From Megascapheus bottae (Eukaryota; Chordata; Mammalia; Rodentia; Geomyidae): DNA of 64,000 nt. Shown one piece after another: positions 51,963 through 63,255 of the stretch. Each line of letters opens with the position of its first letter. Within the stretch, counting starts at the first letter, position 1. Below the pieces are notes generated by a model. That model had not been told where the DNA came from and did not search any database. It saw nothing but the letters and a program-made list of their open reading frames with translations. The stretch spans positions 4,283,920-4,347,919 of the forward strand of contig JANJXV010000040.1 of the NCBI GenBank assembly GCA_024803745.1, in the 5' to 3' direction. The translations under genes were made by a program, and so were the position numbers.

Positions 51963-53917
51963 CTGCCCACCGACGGACGGACAGACAGACAGATGGACAG
52001 ACAGACGGACGAACAGATGGATGAACAAACGGATGGATGGATGGATGGATGGATGGATGGATGGATGGATAGACAGATGGACAGACGGACGGATGGATGG
52101 ATGGATGGACGGACGGACAAATGGATGGGTGGATGGATGGATGGGTGGACAGACAGATGGATGGGTGGATGGACAGACGGATGGATGGGTGGATGGATGG
52201 ATGGATGGATGGACAGATGGACAGACAAATGGATGGGTGGACAGACAGATGGATGGGTGGGTGGACAGACGGATGGATAGTGGATGGATGGATGGACAGA
52301 CGGATGGATGGTGGATCAATGGATGGATGGACGAATGGAGGGATGGATGGATGGACAGACAGACGGGCAGACAAGACACATGGATGGACGGATGGATGGA
52401 AGGACAGACAGACGGATGGATGGATGGATGGATGGATGGACGGACAGATGGATGGATGGATGGATAGATGGGTGGATGGATGGATGGACAGACAGACGGA
52501 AGGATGGATGGATGGATGGACAGATGGACGGATGGATGGATGGACGGACAGACAGAGAGACAGATGGATGGATGGATGGATGGACAAAGATGGACGGAAA
52601 AACGGATGGATGGACGGACAGATGGACAGATGTCAAAGGTTGAGCCTGGTGGCTGCACATACAGGGGGGTGGGGGAGCTCCCTCCCCCCTACTGCCTCCC
52701 TCCCCCATTGTACTACATCATCATCATCACCGCCCTCCCTCCCTCCCTCCCCCCCTACTACAGCATCATCACCACCCTCCCTACCCTTCTACCCTCCCCA
52801 CCCACTCCCACTAATTGCCCTGAAACTCCCCTCCCTCCCTCCCTCCTTCTTCCCCTTGGACATGCCCATCTGTGGGGGGGGGGGCGCTGTCCTGGGGGGG
52901 GAGCGTGGAGAAGTAGCTCGCGTGGAGACGGAGCTCGAGTGCAGATGGGACACAGGGAAGCGTCATGGAGACGCCTGGCCAGCTCCACCCCACACGCCTC
53001 TGCTGTCTCCCACGAGTGGACACACACTGTCTGCTCAGGCCGGGAGCCTGGCCTCGTGGTAGAGTGCTCGCCTAGCATGCACGAAGACCCGGATTCGATT
53101 CCTCGGTACCACACACATAGAAAAAAGCCAGACGTGGTGCTGAGGCTCAAGTGGTGGAGCTCCAGCCTTGAGAAAGTCCAAGGACAGGGCTCAGGCCCTG
53201 AGCTCAAGACCCAGGACCGGACAAAGCAAAAAGCATCGCTGCCTCCGGCACACCTGCACATCCCAGAAAACACGCGTGCCGTCGCCCCAGCCTTCCAAAC
53301 CCACTGGGGAAAACACCAGCTCGTGACTCTCGGGGAGGCCCCGAAACCCGGGGCCACGAGGACGGGGACGTGACAGGCACGACAATGAGGACAAGCTGAC
53401 CTGGCCGGCGGTGTCCAGGATCTCCATGCACACGGCTTCGTCGTCGATGGTGGCCTGGTGAGGGTAGGTGGACTCTGCGGAAAAGACGCGCGGGATGTGA
53501 GAACCCGGGCTGGGGCGCCGGGACTCCCGCCTGCCATCCCCGGAGGCGGGGACGGGAGGACGGGGGTTCAAAGCCAGCCCCGGGCTGGAGGAGACTCAGC
53601 CTCGGGGATCCAGCAAAAGGCAGCAAGTTGAGCGGTGGTCCAAGGGGGAGCGCGCCAGGCTCGGGCCCAGCGACGGCGCAGAGGCCTGAGCTCCAGATCC
53701 AGGATGGGCGTGTGTGCGTGCACACAGAGACACGCGCACACACACGCGCACACGCGCACCTCCCAGTCACTCACGCACTCAGCCCCCTGCAGGTGAGGTC
53801 CACTGAGGATTCTGGAGATGCCTCTTTGGGATGCGTGTGTGATTATATCTATTTATCTGTGTGTGTGTGTGTGCGTGTGTGTGTGTGTGTGTGTGCGTGC
53901 GTGCGTGTGTGTGCGTG

Positions 53918-53949
<32 letters not shown>

Positions 53950-53978
53950 CGTGTGTGTGTGTGTGTGCGTGTGTGTGC

Positions 53979-54034
<56 letters not shown>

Positions 54035-54638
54035 ATCATTTTTCTGGCAGGTGGAGGCCGGGGCGGCCTTTGAACCCTGCTCCTCTGGATCTCAGCCTCG
54101 GGGAGGAAGCCAGGCAGTTGAATCCCCAGTCCCCACACCTCGCTGTGAAGGGGGGACAATGTCACGTGCTCAGCCCCCCCTCTCCCGGGGTGGGTGCTCA
54201 GTCCTCTTGAATGTGGGGGGGGGATGATACCTGCACACGTCCACACAGCGGGGGGGCCCAGGCCCCGGGAGTCACTAGGGAGGAGGTGACCGGCTGCTTA
54301 GCAACCACGGTGTCCCCTCCTCTCCGCCCCCCCCCCCCCCCCCCCCGCTGTGCCCCGCCCCCGGCTGCCAATCAAGCTGGCTAAGTCCAATGAATGGAGT
54401 TATTGTTCACAGTGAATGGACCCCACGGGGAGAAAGGCTCTCCTAAGATTAAGTATGGATGAGATGAGGCGATTCTGGAAGCTTCTTCCACCTGGGGTGG
54501 GAGATTTTCACCACACAACAACCAACAACAAGGAAATCACTGTTCCCTTTGCTACCAGATCCATCCAGCGGGTGCCTCGAGCTTACAGACGTAAGAACAC
54601 AGTAGTAATAATAATAAGAATAAGAATAAGAATAAGAA

Positions 54639-54669
<31 letters not shown>

Positions 54670-55192
54670 AAGCAGCCAGGCACGGGTGGCTCCCGCCTGT
54701 CAGCCCAGCCACTCAGGAGGCCGAGATCTGACAATGTGGGTTCAAATCCACCGGGACAGAAAAGTCCACGAGCAAAACGCTACAAGTGGGGCTGTGGTTC
54801 ACGTGGTAGAGCACCAGCCTTGAACAAAAAAAAAAGTCACAGAGAGGGAGCCCAGGCCCTGAGGAGAAAGGGGAGGAAGAGGAGAAGGGGAGGGAAGAGG
54901 AAGAAGAAGAAGAGAAAGAAAGAAGGAGTAGGAGGAAGAGAAGGAGGAGAAGAGGAGGAAGAAGAGAAAGGGGAAGAAGGGAAGGAAGAGGTCGAGGAAG
55001 AGGAGGACAGGAGGAGGGGGAGGAGATGGAGAGATGAGAAGGAGAGGAAGGAGGGGGAGGAGGAAGAAGAGAAAGAGGAGGAGGAGCGGGAGGAGGGAGA
55101 AGAGGAGGAGGAGGAAGAGACAAAGAAGGACTTACCCAGCGTGGGGTCATACTCCCAGATGAATCTTCCCGTCAGGAATCTCACCACGAGCG
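51555..55192 (-). CDS. RERG: RERG, Ras-related and estrogen-regulated growth inhibitor (last three coding exons)
   Basis: Small Ras-family GTPase reported to restrain growth in breast and other cells; it acts in the cytosol and lacks a C-terminal CAAX lipid signal, as seen here (ends LTRIIS). Exons of 57, 74 and 408 nt give about 179 residues; the human protein has 199. The missing 20 residues, with the P-loop, should sit in one more exon not seen before 64000. Visible GTPase motifs are WEYDPTLESTY (switch I side), DTAGQ (G3), NKAD (G4) and SACTGEG (G5 area), then the basic tail [18 protein letters not shown]. Unusual points are extreme GC at third positions in the last exon and several changes towards GC-rich residues ([11 protein letters not shown], where I recall KNVTLILVGNK in human). 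ESTYPHQ replaces the expected ESTYRHQ. Confidence 0.96.
51966..52640. repeat. (GGAT)n(GACA/GACG)n array in RERG intron
   Basis: Starts immediately behind the acceptor of the last RERG exon. Blocks of GGAT alternate with GACAGACGGA/GACAGATGGA. Read on the minus strand it is TCCATCC/TCTGTC. Confidence 0.97.
53039..53226 (+). mobile_element. IDL-Geo SINE in RERG intron
   Basis: GGCCTCGTGGTAGAGTGCTC head; Geo part complete. Confidence 0.93.
53401..53474 (-). CDS. RERG: RERG exon encoding [22 protein letters not shown]
   Basis: 74 nt, acceptor TTTTCCGCAG, donor GTCAGC. It ends on a full codon after DTAGQ, the G3 motif. Confidence 0.95.
53512..53770 (+). mobile_element. GC-rich diverged B1-Geo SINE with CA/CG tail
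   Basis: GGACTCCCGCCTGCCATCCC, GGGGTTCAAAGCCAGCCCCG, then Geo GGTGGTCCAAGGGGGAGCGC; tail of CACACACGCGCACACG. Confidence 0.8.
53860..54125 (-). mobile_element. Long (TG)n/(GTGC)n followed by B1 remnant
   Basis: TG-rich run 53860-54031 (about 170 bases) with GTGCGTGC interruptions. Then CTTTGAACCCTGCTCCTCTG with GATCTCAGCCTCGGGGAGG, a minus B1 head remnant. Confidence 0.85.
54330..54347. repeat. C homopolymer run
   Basis: About 18 C in a row; prone to sequencing error and G-quadruplex formation. Confidence 0.9.
54605..54672. repeat. (AATAAG)n then (AAG)n
   Basis: Directly left of the B1-Geo SINE at 54674. Confidence 0.95.
54674..54865 (+). mobile_element. B1-Geo SINE
   Basis: Plus copy, diverged; its Geo 3' end runs into the purine tract. 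Confidence 0.87.
54865..55126. repeat. GA-rich polypurine tract next to RERG exon donor
   Basis: GGAGGAAGAAGAGAAAG-type sequence; on the RERG strand it is pyrimidine-rich intron sequence beginning 9 bases after the donor. Confidence 0.95.
55136..55192 (-). CDS. RERG: RERG exon encoding [19 protein letters not shown]
   Basis: 57 nt, acceptor CTCCGCAG, donor GTAAGT, phase 1 at both ends, embedded between two polypurine tracts. It covers the segment just after the P-loop up to switch I. Confidence 0.95.
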
Positions 55193-55200
55193 CTGCGGAG

Positions 55201-55335
55201 GGAAGGAAGGGGTCGATGACTCTGTGGCTCTTGTGGTCAGAGGAGGAGGAGGGAGAGGGGGAGGAGAAGGAAGAGGGGGAGGAGGAGGGGGAGGAGGAGG
55301 GGGAGAAGGAGGGGGAGAAGGAGGGGGAGGAGGAG
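55201..55335. repeat. GA-rich tract upstream of the RERG exon
   Basis: GGGGGAGGAGGAGGGGGAGG units at 55240-55335, giving a pyrimidine tract on the RERG strand about 45 bases before the acceptor. Confidence 0.93.
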
Positions 55336-55623
55336 GCATCTCCACCCACCCCAGGCACTTTGCCCTTCGCTGTTCTTTAAGCCTTTGGGTCAGTCACTTC
55401 TTCCAGAGCGTCCTCGCTGTCACACCCTGGCCCCAGAGCCCCCCCGAACCCCCGAACCCCAGGTTAACGAGCGGATCAATAAATCCCTGCACTGGCAAGG
55501 TTGCCGCACACATCAAGGTCATAAAAACGACCCAGGAATCCAAACACCAGGGTCACCACACACGTCCCCAACGGAGAAAGCGTGGACAACGATGGACTGA
55601 GTCCAAGAACTGGATGCTTGGCC

Positions 55624-55862
55624 AGGTACGGCCGGGGACTCCCGCCTGTCACCCCAGCCCCTCAGCAGGCTGAGATCTGAGGGTCGCAGGTTCAAAGCCA
55701 GCCCGGGCAGGAAAGTCCAGGAGACTCTGATCTCCAGTGAACCACCAGAAAACCAGACGTGGAGCCGTGGTTCAAGGGGTAGAGCGCCAGCCTGGAGGGA
55801 AAGCAGCTCAGGGACGGCGCCCAGGCCCTGAGTTCAAGACCCACCACCAACATACACAAAAT
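55624..55862 (+). mobile_element. B1-Geo SINE
   Basis: Plus full copy, tail CATACACAAAATAA. Confidence 0.92.
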
Positions 55863-56500
55863 AAGGAGGCCAGCACGGGTCAGCCATAGCAAACCCCTCG
55901 CTTCTGAGTGACCCAGGGCAGGCCTGTGACAGCCATGACAGCGGTTCTCTCGCCCCAACCCTCTGCGGGCTTTTGTTGAAGCTTCACCACCTGCGGGTAG
56001 GTGGGTAGACTGCAGCAGCACTTCCCTGCTCTGTGCCCGCACCATGCCCAGCACCGCAGGGAACCAGAGCTGACGCCCTCCATATGCTTCTTCAGAAAGA
56101 AATCTCCAGCCCTCGGGAAGGCGGGTGACTCAGGCGAGAGAAGAGAGACCGGGAGACGGAGCCACCACCCCTCCCAAAGCCGCCCAGGCAGAGCTGCTGT
56201 CACCCTGTCACCGTGCTGGCTGGGCTTGCTCAGTACGGGAGGGACAGCGCCCCCCACCCCCCGGGCTCAGGGCTCCGAACCCCCGGCCACGTCTGGGGCC
56301 ACAGGGGCCATGTCCACACCCGGCCACACCAAAAGGCCACACAGAGGCCTCCCCTCTCCTCTCCTCAGGCCACCCAGCAAGCCACTGGCCAGCTGGGGCA
56401 CAGGAGGGGATGTCGAGTCACCACATCTGCTCCCCTCGAGCCTGGAGGGGAGCCAGGGAAGGAATGTTCTGGTAGCTTTCTTGGCATCAAAGACTGCATG
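55863..56500. other. Unique GC-rich sequence, RERG upstream intron
   Basis: Open frames here show no recognised domain. Confidence 0.4.
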
Positions 56501-56502
56501 CA

Positions 56503-56542
56503 TTCCCTCCCTCCCTCCCTCCCTCCCTCTCTCTCTTTCTCT
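56503..56542. repeat. (CCCT)n
   Basis: TCCCTCCCTCCC then CTCTCT. Confidence 0.93.
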
Positions 56543-56956
56543 GGCTTTAAGCTGCTCATCTTCACATGAACAAACTGTACAAATCCCACATGGATTCTGG
56601 GACTCCCCCCCCCCACTTCAAAGTCAAGGTCGGGGTGGGGGTGGGGGCTCCGAGCCCCCCTGCATTAGTCACAGAGGGTGACCACGGCCCCCAGCTCCCG
56701 TGGAATCTGTCTCCGAACGCCAGATGTCGAAGTTCACGTCCCGCCCCGTCTACTCCACAGCCCCCCCCCCATCCCGCTTTCAAGCTCTGCCAAGGCTTGT
56801 CTCTTGTCTCCTGCCTTTTTTATTTTTAATTTTTTTTTCCTGAAAATTAAGTTTCTTAGCCTCCCTGAAATAACATCTGCTGCTCAAAGTCAAGTTTTCA
56901 AAGAGCACAATGGAGTGAGCGTCCGGAAAACTCCTCTCCCTCTCTGCTTCTGCTCC

Positions 56957-57227
56957 TTCCCTCCCTCCCTCCCTCCCTCTCTCCCTCCTTCCCTCCTTCC
57001 CTCCTTCCTTGTTGGTCATGAGTCTTGAACCTGGACGCTGTCCCTGAGCTTTTCTTTCCCTCCAGGCTGGCGCTCTACCACTTGAACCACAGCTCCACGT
57101 CTGGTTTTCTGGTGGTTCACTGGAGATCAGAGTCTCCTGGACTTTCCTGCCCAGGCTGGCTTTGAACCTGTGATCCTCAGATCTCAGCCCCCTGAGGAGC
57201 TGGGGTGGCAGGCGGCGCCCAGCTATG
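56957..57227 (-). mobile_element. B1-Geo SINE with (CCCT)n tail
   Basis: CCCT/CCTT run 56957-57009, then minus Geo (GTTGGTCATGAGTCTTGAAC) and full B1 head. Confidence 0.92.
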
Positions 57228-57424
57228 GCTGGCTTGTGTTTGAGACGGGATTCTTTAGTCAATTCTTGCCCTGGGCCAGCCGTGAACTTAACCTCCCTAT
57301 CTCTGAACTTGAAAATATTCCCAGAAAAGGAAAAAAAAAAGACAACCAGAAGGAGACAATCTTTCTGGGCGCGCTGCCCTCTCCCCAGATGTCCACAGAC
57401 ATGAGGCCCGCGTGGCCTGAATTC

Positions 57425-57600
57425 CACGGTCCCCTTGGGCCACTGTCAGAATCGGGGGCTTCTGCTTTGGCTCGTTTTGGGGGGATGGGACACCGTCCAG
57501 AAACAAATGTCCTGGTGACCCGACTTGGGGAAACTTCTGCACCTCTGTGCATCTCCTTCATTGTAACAATAACCACAAATGAGAGTGAACAGCAAAGCCT
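57425..57600 (+). mobile_element. Interspersed repeat, plus copy (L1 3' UTR-like)
   Basis: GGGACACCGTCCAGAAACAA, GTCCTGGTGACCCGACTTGG and ACCTCTGTGCATCTCCTTCA correspond, inverted, to blocks in the 10.4-kb and 34.3-kb copies. Confidence 0.65.
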
Positions 57601-57743
57601 AGAAAACTGTGCGAGCGGGCATAGGTACAGAGGGGTCTAGATTAGGCGAACTGGGTAGGCAATGTTATGACCAGAGTGAATCTGCCTTTTTCCCACCCAC
57701 ACTGATTTTTTTTCTTCCTTTCTGGCTATCTAGATGGCCTCTT

Positions 57744-58624
57744 GCATCCATCCATCCAACCATCCAACCATCCACCCAGCCATCCATCCATTCATCCACC
57801 CATTCACCCATCCACCCACCCTATCCATCCATCCATCCATCCATCCATCCACCCACCCATCTATCCATCTGCCTGTCCATCCATCCACCCTTCCATCCAC
57901 CCACCCATCCACCCACCCACCCATCCACCCACCCACCCATCCACCCATCCATCCATCCATCCACCCACCCACCCACCCACCCACCCATCCACCCATCCAC
58001 CCACCCACCCATCCACCCACCCATCCACTCACCCATCCACCCACCCATCCATCCACCCATCCACCCTCCCATCCATCCACCCATCCATCCACCCATCCAT
58101 CCATCCATCCATCCATCCATCCACCCACCCATCCATCCATCCATCCATCCACCCACCCATCCACCCACCCACCCATCCACCCATCCATCCATCCATCCAT
58201 CCACCCACCCATCCATCCACCCATCCACCCTCCCATCCATCCACCCATCCATCCACCCATCCATCCACCCATCCATCCACCCATCCATCCATCCATCCAT
58301 CCACCCACCCACCCACCCATCCACCCACCCATCCACCCACCCATCCATCCACCCATCCACCCACCCATCTACCCACCCATCCACCCACCCATCCATCCAC
58401 CCATCCACCCTCCCATCCATCCATCCATCCATCCACCCATCCATCCACCCACCCACCCATCCACCCACCCATCCATCCACCCATCCACCCTCCCATCCAT
58501 CCACCCACCCATCCATCCACCATCCATCCATCCATCCACCCACCCATCCATCCATCCATCCATCCACCCACCCACCCACCCGCCCACCCATCCACCCATC
58601 CATCCATCCATCCATCCATCCATT
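57744..58624. repeat. (CCAT)n(CCAC)n array, 880 bp
   Basis: Mixed CCAT and CCAC units with rare CCCTCCCATCC blocks (58070, 58230, 58407, 58490) that mark higher-order copies. All frames open on both strands ([15 protein letters not shown]): artefacts. Confidence 0.98.
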
Positions 58625-58889
58625 TTTTTCTGCAGGAGGCTGGCTTTCCCTGTACAGCAAGCTGGGATGTTTTTCTCTCCCCTCCTGTTTCTTCCCCTGG
58701 CCACCCGTGCCCATCTGTGTCCTGCGTCTGTTCCACAAGGAACGTGAGATCAGCAGAAAACCCCCACCCAGGACGGTGGAGGCGGTCGGGGTCTGGTGGA
58801 ATTGTGCACAGCCGTGCAGGGGCTGACAATTGTGAGATGCTTGCTGGGAAGACAGGGCCAGCTGGCCGCCCTCCGCCCCGCACCCCTGT

Positions 58890-59062
58890 CCCCAGTCCTG
58901 GGTCTTGAACTCAGGACCTGGGCGCCGTCCCTGAGCTCTTTCACTCAAGGCTGGCGCTCTACCACTTGAGCCACGGCTCCACGACTGGCTTTTTCTGTGT
59001 CTCTGGTACTGAGGAATGGAACCCGGGTCTCCATGCGTGCTAGGCCACGCTCCCGGGCCCTG
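58890..59062 (-). mobile_element. IDL-Geo SINE
   Basis: Minus copy; head with a short deletion around the A box. Confidence 0.92.
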
Positions 59063-59279
59063 GCTGGCTGATGTTTCTTTCCCTCGCAGGTCTTTAAAGA
59101 GCAGGCCTCCCTCAGGGCCCGTGGCCATGGTGCAGAGCTCACGCGTGGGGTCCTGCTAGCGGGCGCGGGGCGAGCACGGCACACCAGCCCGGGAAAATGG
59201 GGAAGAAAGAAAAGCAATGTCTCCTTCCCTTCAGCCAAAGCTTTCCACCTGCAGAGGCGCCTGGCTCCCGAGCTGAGCT

Positions 59280-59345
59280 CACGGCTTCTCACAAGGACAC
59301 ACACATGTGCACAGACACGCACGCACACACGCACACTCGCCCTTC
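59280..59345. repeat. Degenerate (CA)n
   Basis: CACACACATGTGCACAGACA-type run. Confidence 0.85.
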
Positions 59346-59639
59346 ACCACACTCCACCCCAAGGACAGGGCTCCTGGGCCCCAGGGTAACACACAGCCAG
59401 ATCCTTGCACACCAGCTCTGCCCAAGACCTGGGAGAAGCCGCCGGGGAGCCCACACCCACGCCGCCCCTCCTCACAGCCTGAGAATCAGAACAGACCCCA
59501 GACACGGTGAGGTGAGCGTGGGCACGGCCACGAGACGCGTGCCGGGCGCTGTGAGTCCTGAGAGCCAGGCGCCTGCTTTCCAGCCACAACCACGCCGGAT
59601 CTCCTCATCGCTGCCGTGCAAGGGAGATGGTTTGGGGTG

Positions 59640-59916
59640 GAAATGAAAGGAGGGAGAGGAGAGCCAGGGACAGGAGGAGGAGAGGGAGGAGGAGGAGGGG
59701 GAGGAGGAGGAGCAGGGGGAGGAGCAGGGGGAGGGGGAGGAGGGGAGGGGAGAAGAGGAGGAGGAAAAGGAGGAAGAGGAGGAGGAGGAAGAGGAGAGGA
59801 GGAAGAGCAGAGGAAGGGGAGAGGAGGAGGAGGAGAAAGAGGAGGAGGAGGAGGGGAGGAAGGGGAAGGGGAGGAGGAGGAAGAGAGGAAGGGGAGAGGA
59901 GGAGGAAGAAGAGGAG

Positions 59917-59963
<47 letters not shown>

Positions 59964-60062
59964 AGAGGAGGAAGAAGAGGAGGAGGAGGAAGAAGAGGAG
60001 GAGGAGGAAGAGGATAGGAGGAGGGGGTGAGGAAAGGGAGGAGGGGGAGGAGGAGGAAGAAG
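59640..60062. repeat. GAG/GAA polypurine tract, about 420 bp
   Basis: Almost pure A/G on the plus strand, with GGAGGAGGAGGAAGAG blocks. The longest purine tract in the window. Confidence 0.97.
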
Positions 60063-60147
60063 ACAAGGAAGGAAGTCATAAAATAAGCAGACCTCTGAAG
60101 CCTCAAAATCCTCATCCAAAATAAAATAAAATAAAATCGGGGACCAG

Positions 60148-60373
60148 GCAATGGTGACAGTGGTTCCCACCCCTGTCCTCCCAGCCCCTCAGGAGGCCGA
60201 GATCTGAAGATCGGGGTTCAAAGCCAGCCCGGGCAGGAAAGTCCAGGAGACTCTGATCTCCAGGGAACCACCAGAAAACCAGACGTGGAGCTGTGGTTCA
60301 AGGGGTAGAGCGCCAGCCTGGAGGGAAAGAAGCTCAGGGACAGCGCCCAGGCCCTGAGTTCAGGACCCAGGAC

Positions 60374-60416
<43 letters not shown>
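60148..60416 (+). mobile_element. B1-Geo SINE ending in (CA)n
   Basis: Plus full copy to GACCCAGGACTAA, then CA x21 at 60375-60416. Confidence 0.94.
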
Positions 60417-60417
<1 letters not shown>

Positions 60418-61155
60418 TGATTTCTGAGCCATCCATTTCAGAACAGAAAGAAAAATATCAAGATGCCTCCCCCCCCATGTTATCTTAGGCGTCTCAATAA
60501 TCAATCACGAAGCACTCACGGCAGATAAAGCATCTCCAGCTATCTGAGGGGCCCAGCCGCCCCCCAGAAACCGCCCGAGGGCGTCTGGCGCCCCCGTAGG
60601 AGCTGCGTTCAGCAGAGATTCCATTCAAAAGAACGTCCTGCGTTTGAGCGAAGGAAGACAATGCCAAACAAAACAAACCGCCACCAGGCTTCCTTCTCTC
60701 CCCATGAATAGTGCAAAAACGCCCGCAACGCACACTTTCTTCTTCTTCTTCTTTTTCTTTTAAAACACATATCGCCACTTGAAATTGTTGGCTTGACTAT
60801 TTATTTTCCTTCCCGTGGAAATCTAATTTGTTCACGTTCTTAAAAAAATAATAAAAGAAAAAGTTACTGAGTTTTACCGCTGGGATTCTTTCAGGTCAAA
60901 GTTAAATATACCCTTTCTCTTTCTTGGAAATCCTGTGTTCAAAACAGAGCCTGGAGAGGGGCGGGGTGCAGAGGGGAGAGGAGAGGAGAGGGGGGGCATG
61001 CAGTCCTGAACCCCCAAAACCAGGCAGAGCAGAGGGCAGGAGTGGGGAGGAGGAGGGGGCCAGGAATCACGATACCCTGAATCCATCAGTTAGTTGCTTT
61101 GCTCAATGGCAGCTCCATTACATGGTGGCTATTTCACTGGTATCTCAACACACAC
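60417..61155. other. Unique sequence, RERG upstream intron
   Basis: AT-rich middle, GA-rich patch at 60955-61060. No RERG first coding exon seen. Confidence 0.4.
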
Positions 61156-61157
61156 GG

Positions 61158-61286
61158 TCCTGGGGCTTGAACTCAGGGCCGGAGCGCCCACCCTGAGCTT
61201 TTCCGCTCAAGGCTAGCTTTGCACCTTGCTCCTCAGCCTCGTGGGCCGCCAGGATTGCAGGCCTGAGCCACGGTGCTCGGCTCCGG
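61158..61286 (-). mobile_element. B1-Geo SINE with central deletion
   Basis: GTCCTGGGGCTTGAACTCAG Geo end fused to B1 head (GCACCTTGCTCCTCAGCCTC). Confidence 0.85.
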
Positions 61287-62005
61287 TTCCTAATTTCTAG
61301 GAAATAAAGACTCAGAAGCTACACAGTACACGGGCACCATTTTGAATGGGTGTGGGAGAGGCCCATGAATTAATGCTGCGTGTTTCTGAATTCATCTCTT
61401 TTGGAATCTGATTTAAGGCCAGGGTGGGGTCTGGATGGAGGATGTTGGCTGGGTTTGCAGGGTTCTGGGGTGATTTATGGGGTTCTTTATGGCAAAAGGA
61501 AGTCAATTACTTCCCGGCTTGTAAATCCACCCTTTTTTATGCTTACTGTTTTGCTCTTGGCTTTTTGTCTTCCGTGCCTGCCCAATGACATAAAACGAGA
61601 CAGAACTTTTAAGCTCTTCTTCTTTTTTTCTTTTTAAAGAATTAGAAATGAATCCTGGAAGGAAAAGATTCTTTTTCCCCACCTACAATGTGGATGGGTC
61701 TTAAACACCTCAACCCTGAGCTCCTTTCAACCCTGCGTGCCTAAGTCTCAGAAACAGCACCTGTCAGGGAACCGTGCACATTATTTTTTAACCCCAAATA
61801 TGGAGGAGGGAAACAAAAAAAACCTAACTAGTTTACTCCTTAAATCTGTCGACTCTGCTACTCATAAGCTCCGGGTTCTGGATGCAACTCCTGTAATATC
61901 TTCTTTGGTTTCTTGGAGAAGAAAATGGGTGAACCGGAGTTTGGAATTCTTGGAGCTAGACATGTTCCACAATTCAGGGGCAGTTTGGGGACATTTGTGG
62001 GTTTT
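61287..62005. other. Unique sequence
   Basis: No gene or repeat recognised. Confidence 0.4.
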
Positions 62006-62007
62006 TT

Positions 62008-62188
62008 TTCCAGTCCAGGGGCTTGAACTCAGGGCCTGAGCACTGTTCTTGGACTTTCTCAAGGCTGGAGCTCTACCACGTGAGCCTCAGCACCACTTCT
62101 GGCTTTTTTCTGTGTATGTGGTACCGAGGAATCGAACCCTGGTCTTCATGTATGGTAGGCGAGCACTCTACCTCTAGGCCCGATATTT
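62008..62188 (-). mobile_element. IDL-Geo SINE
   Basis: Minus copy; GAGGAATCGAACCCTGGTCT head. Confidence 0.93.
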
Positions 62189-62524
62189 GTCCCTTGCCCC
62201 AACACACACACTTTGCCATTTTAGTGTCCTTACTCTGTAAAATCTAAAAGACAAAAGCTCCAGCATGAGAGACTTTCTCAGCCGGATATGAGCCCTGCGC
62301 GAGTGGAACGTTTCTGATTTTGCTTTTTGAGGGGATGGAGGGTTTGCCACCATGTGGGGGGGGGTGGTCTGTTTTGTTCCAGACATTTGCCACTGCAAGC
62401 CAGCCCACATGGCCCTGAAAAACCAGGGCCGAGGGACAGAGGTACAGAGGTGTGTGCCAGCCACCCGCCTCCATTCTGGGAATGGAACTCAGGCAGACGA
62501 CCGACGACAGAGCTATGAGTCAAT

Positions 62525-62735
62525 CAACAGGTAGAGAGATACATACATACATGACTGGGGGGGGGATGGAGGGAAGGAGGGAGAGAGAGAGGGAGTATGG
62601 CTATAGATAGTCGGAAAATGGTAGTTAGATAGATGATTAATAGATAAGATAGCTAAATGATGGATTCATAGGTGACTGATAGGTAACAGATAGATAAATA
62701 AGTGCTAGACAGATAGATAGATGGATAGATAGATG

Positions 62736-62778
<43 letters not shown>

Positions 62779-63255
62779 GGATGGATAGATGGATAGATAG
62801 ATAGATGGATAGATAGATAGATAGATAGATAGATAATTGATAAATGACATACCTAGGGGACAGATCATAGGTAAATAGGCAGACAGATGGCACACCGTGG
62901 AGTTATGCAGACAGATAATAATTAAGAGGTAGGTAAACAAATGGCGACAGCTGAGAGTCACATAGATGAAAGACAGACAGACAGATGGATAGATAGATGG
63001 ATGGATATAGACAGATGGATGGATGAATATTTGGATAAACAGATGAAAGACAGATAGACAGACAGACAGATAGATGGACAGGCAGACAGAGAGATAAGAC
63101 AGACGGATAGACACATAGATGAACAGACAGACAGATGGATCTTTGGATAAATAGATGGATAGATATTTGGATAGAGAGACAGACAGATAAATGGATAGAT
63201 AGACTGATGGGCAGGCAGACAGACAGACGGATAGATGGATAGACGATAAATAGCT
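62525..63255. repeat. GATA/GACA array (Bkm-type)
   Basis: Pure GATA runs at 62705-62835, then mixed GACA, GATG and unique linkers to 63255. Confidence 0.96.

Noticed and set aside
53628..54227. CVCVCV / HTHTHT ORFs
   Set aside because: Translation of the TG/CA run.
57609..58908. Plus ORFs of 337-405 codons (IHPS repeats) and minus ORFs up to 435 codons (GGWMDGW repeats)
   Set aside because: CCAT/CCAC tetranucleotide array; no stop can arise in such units.
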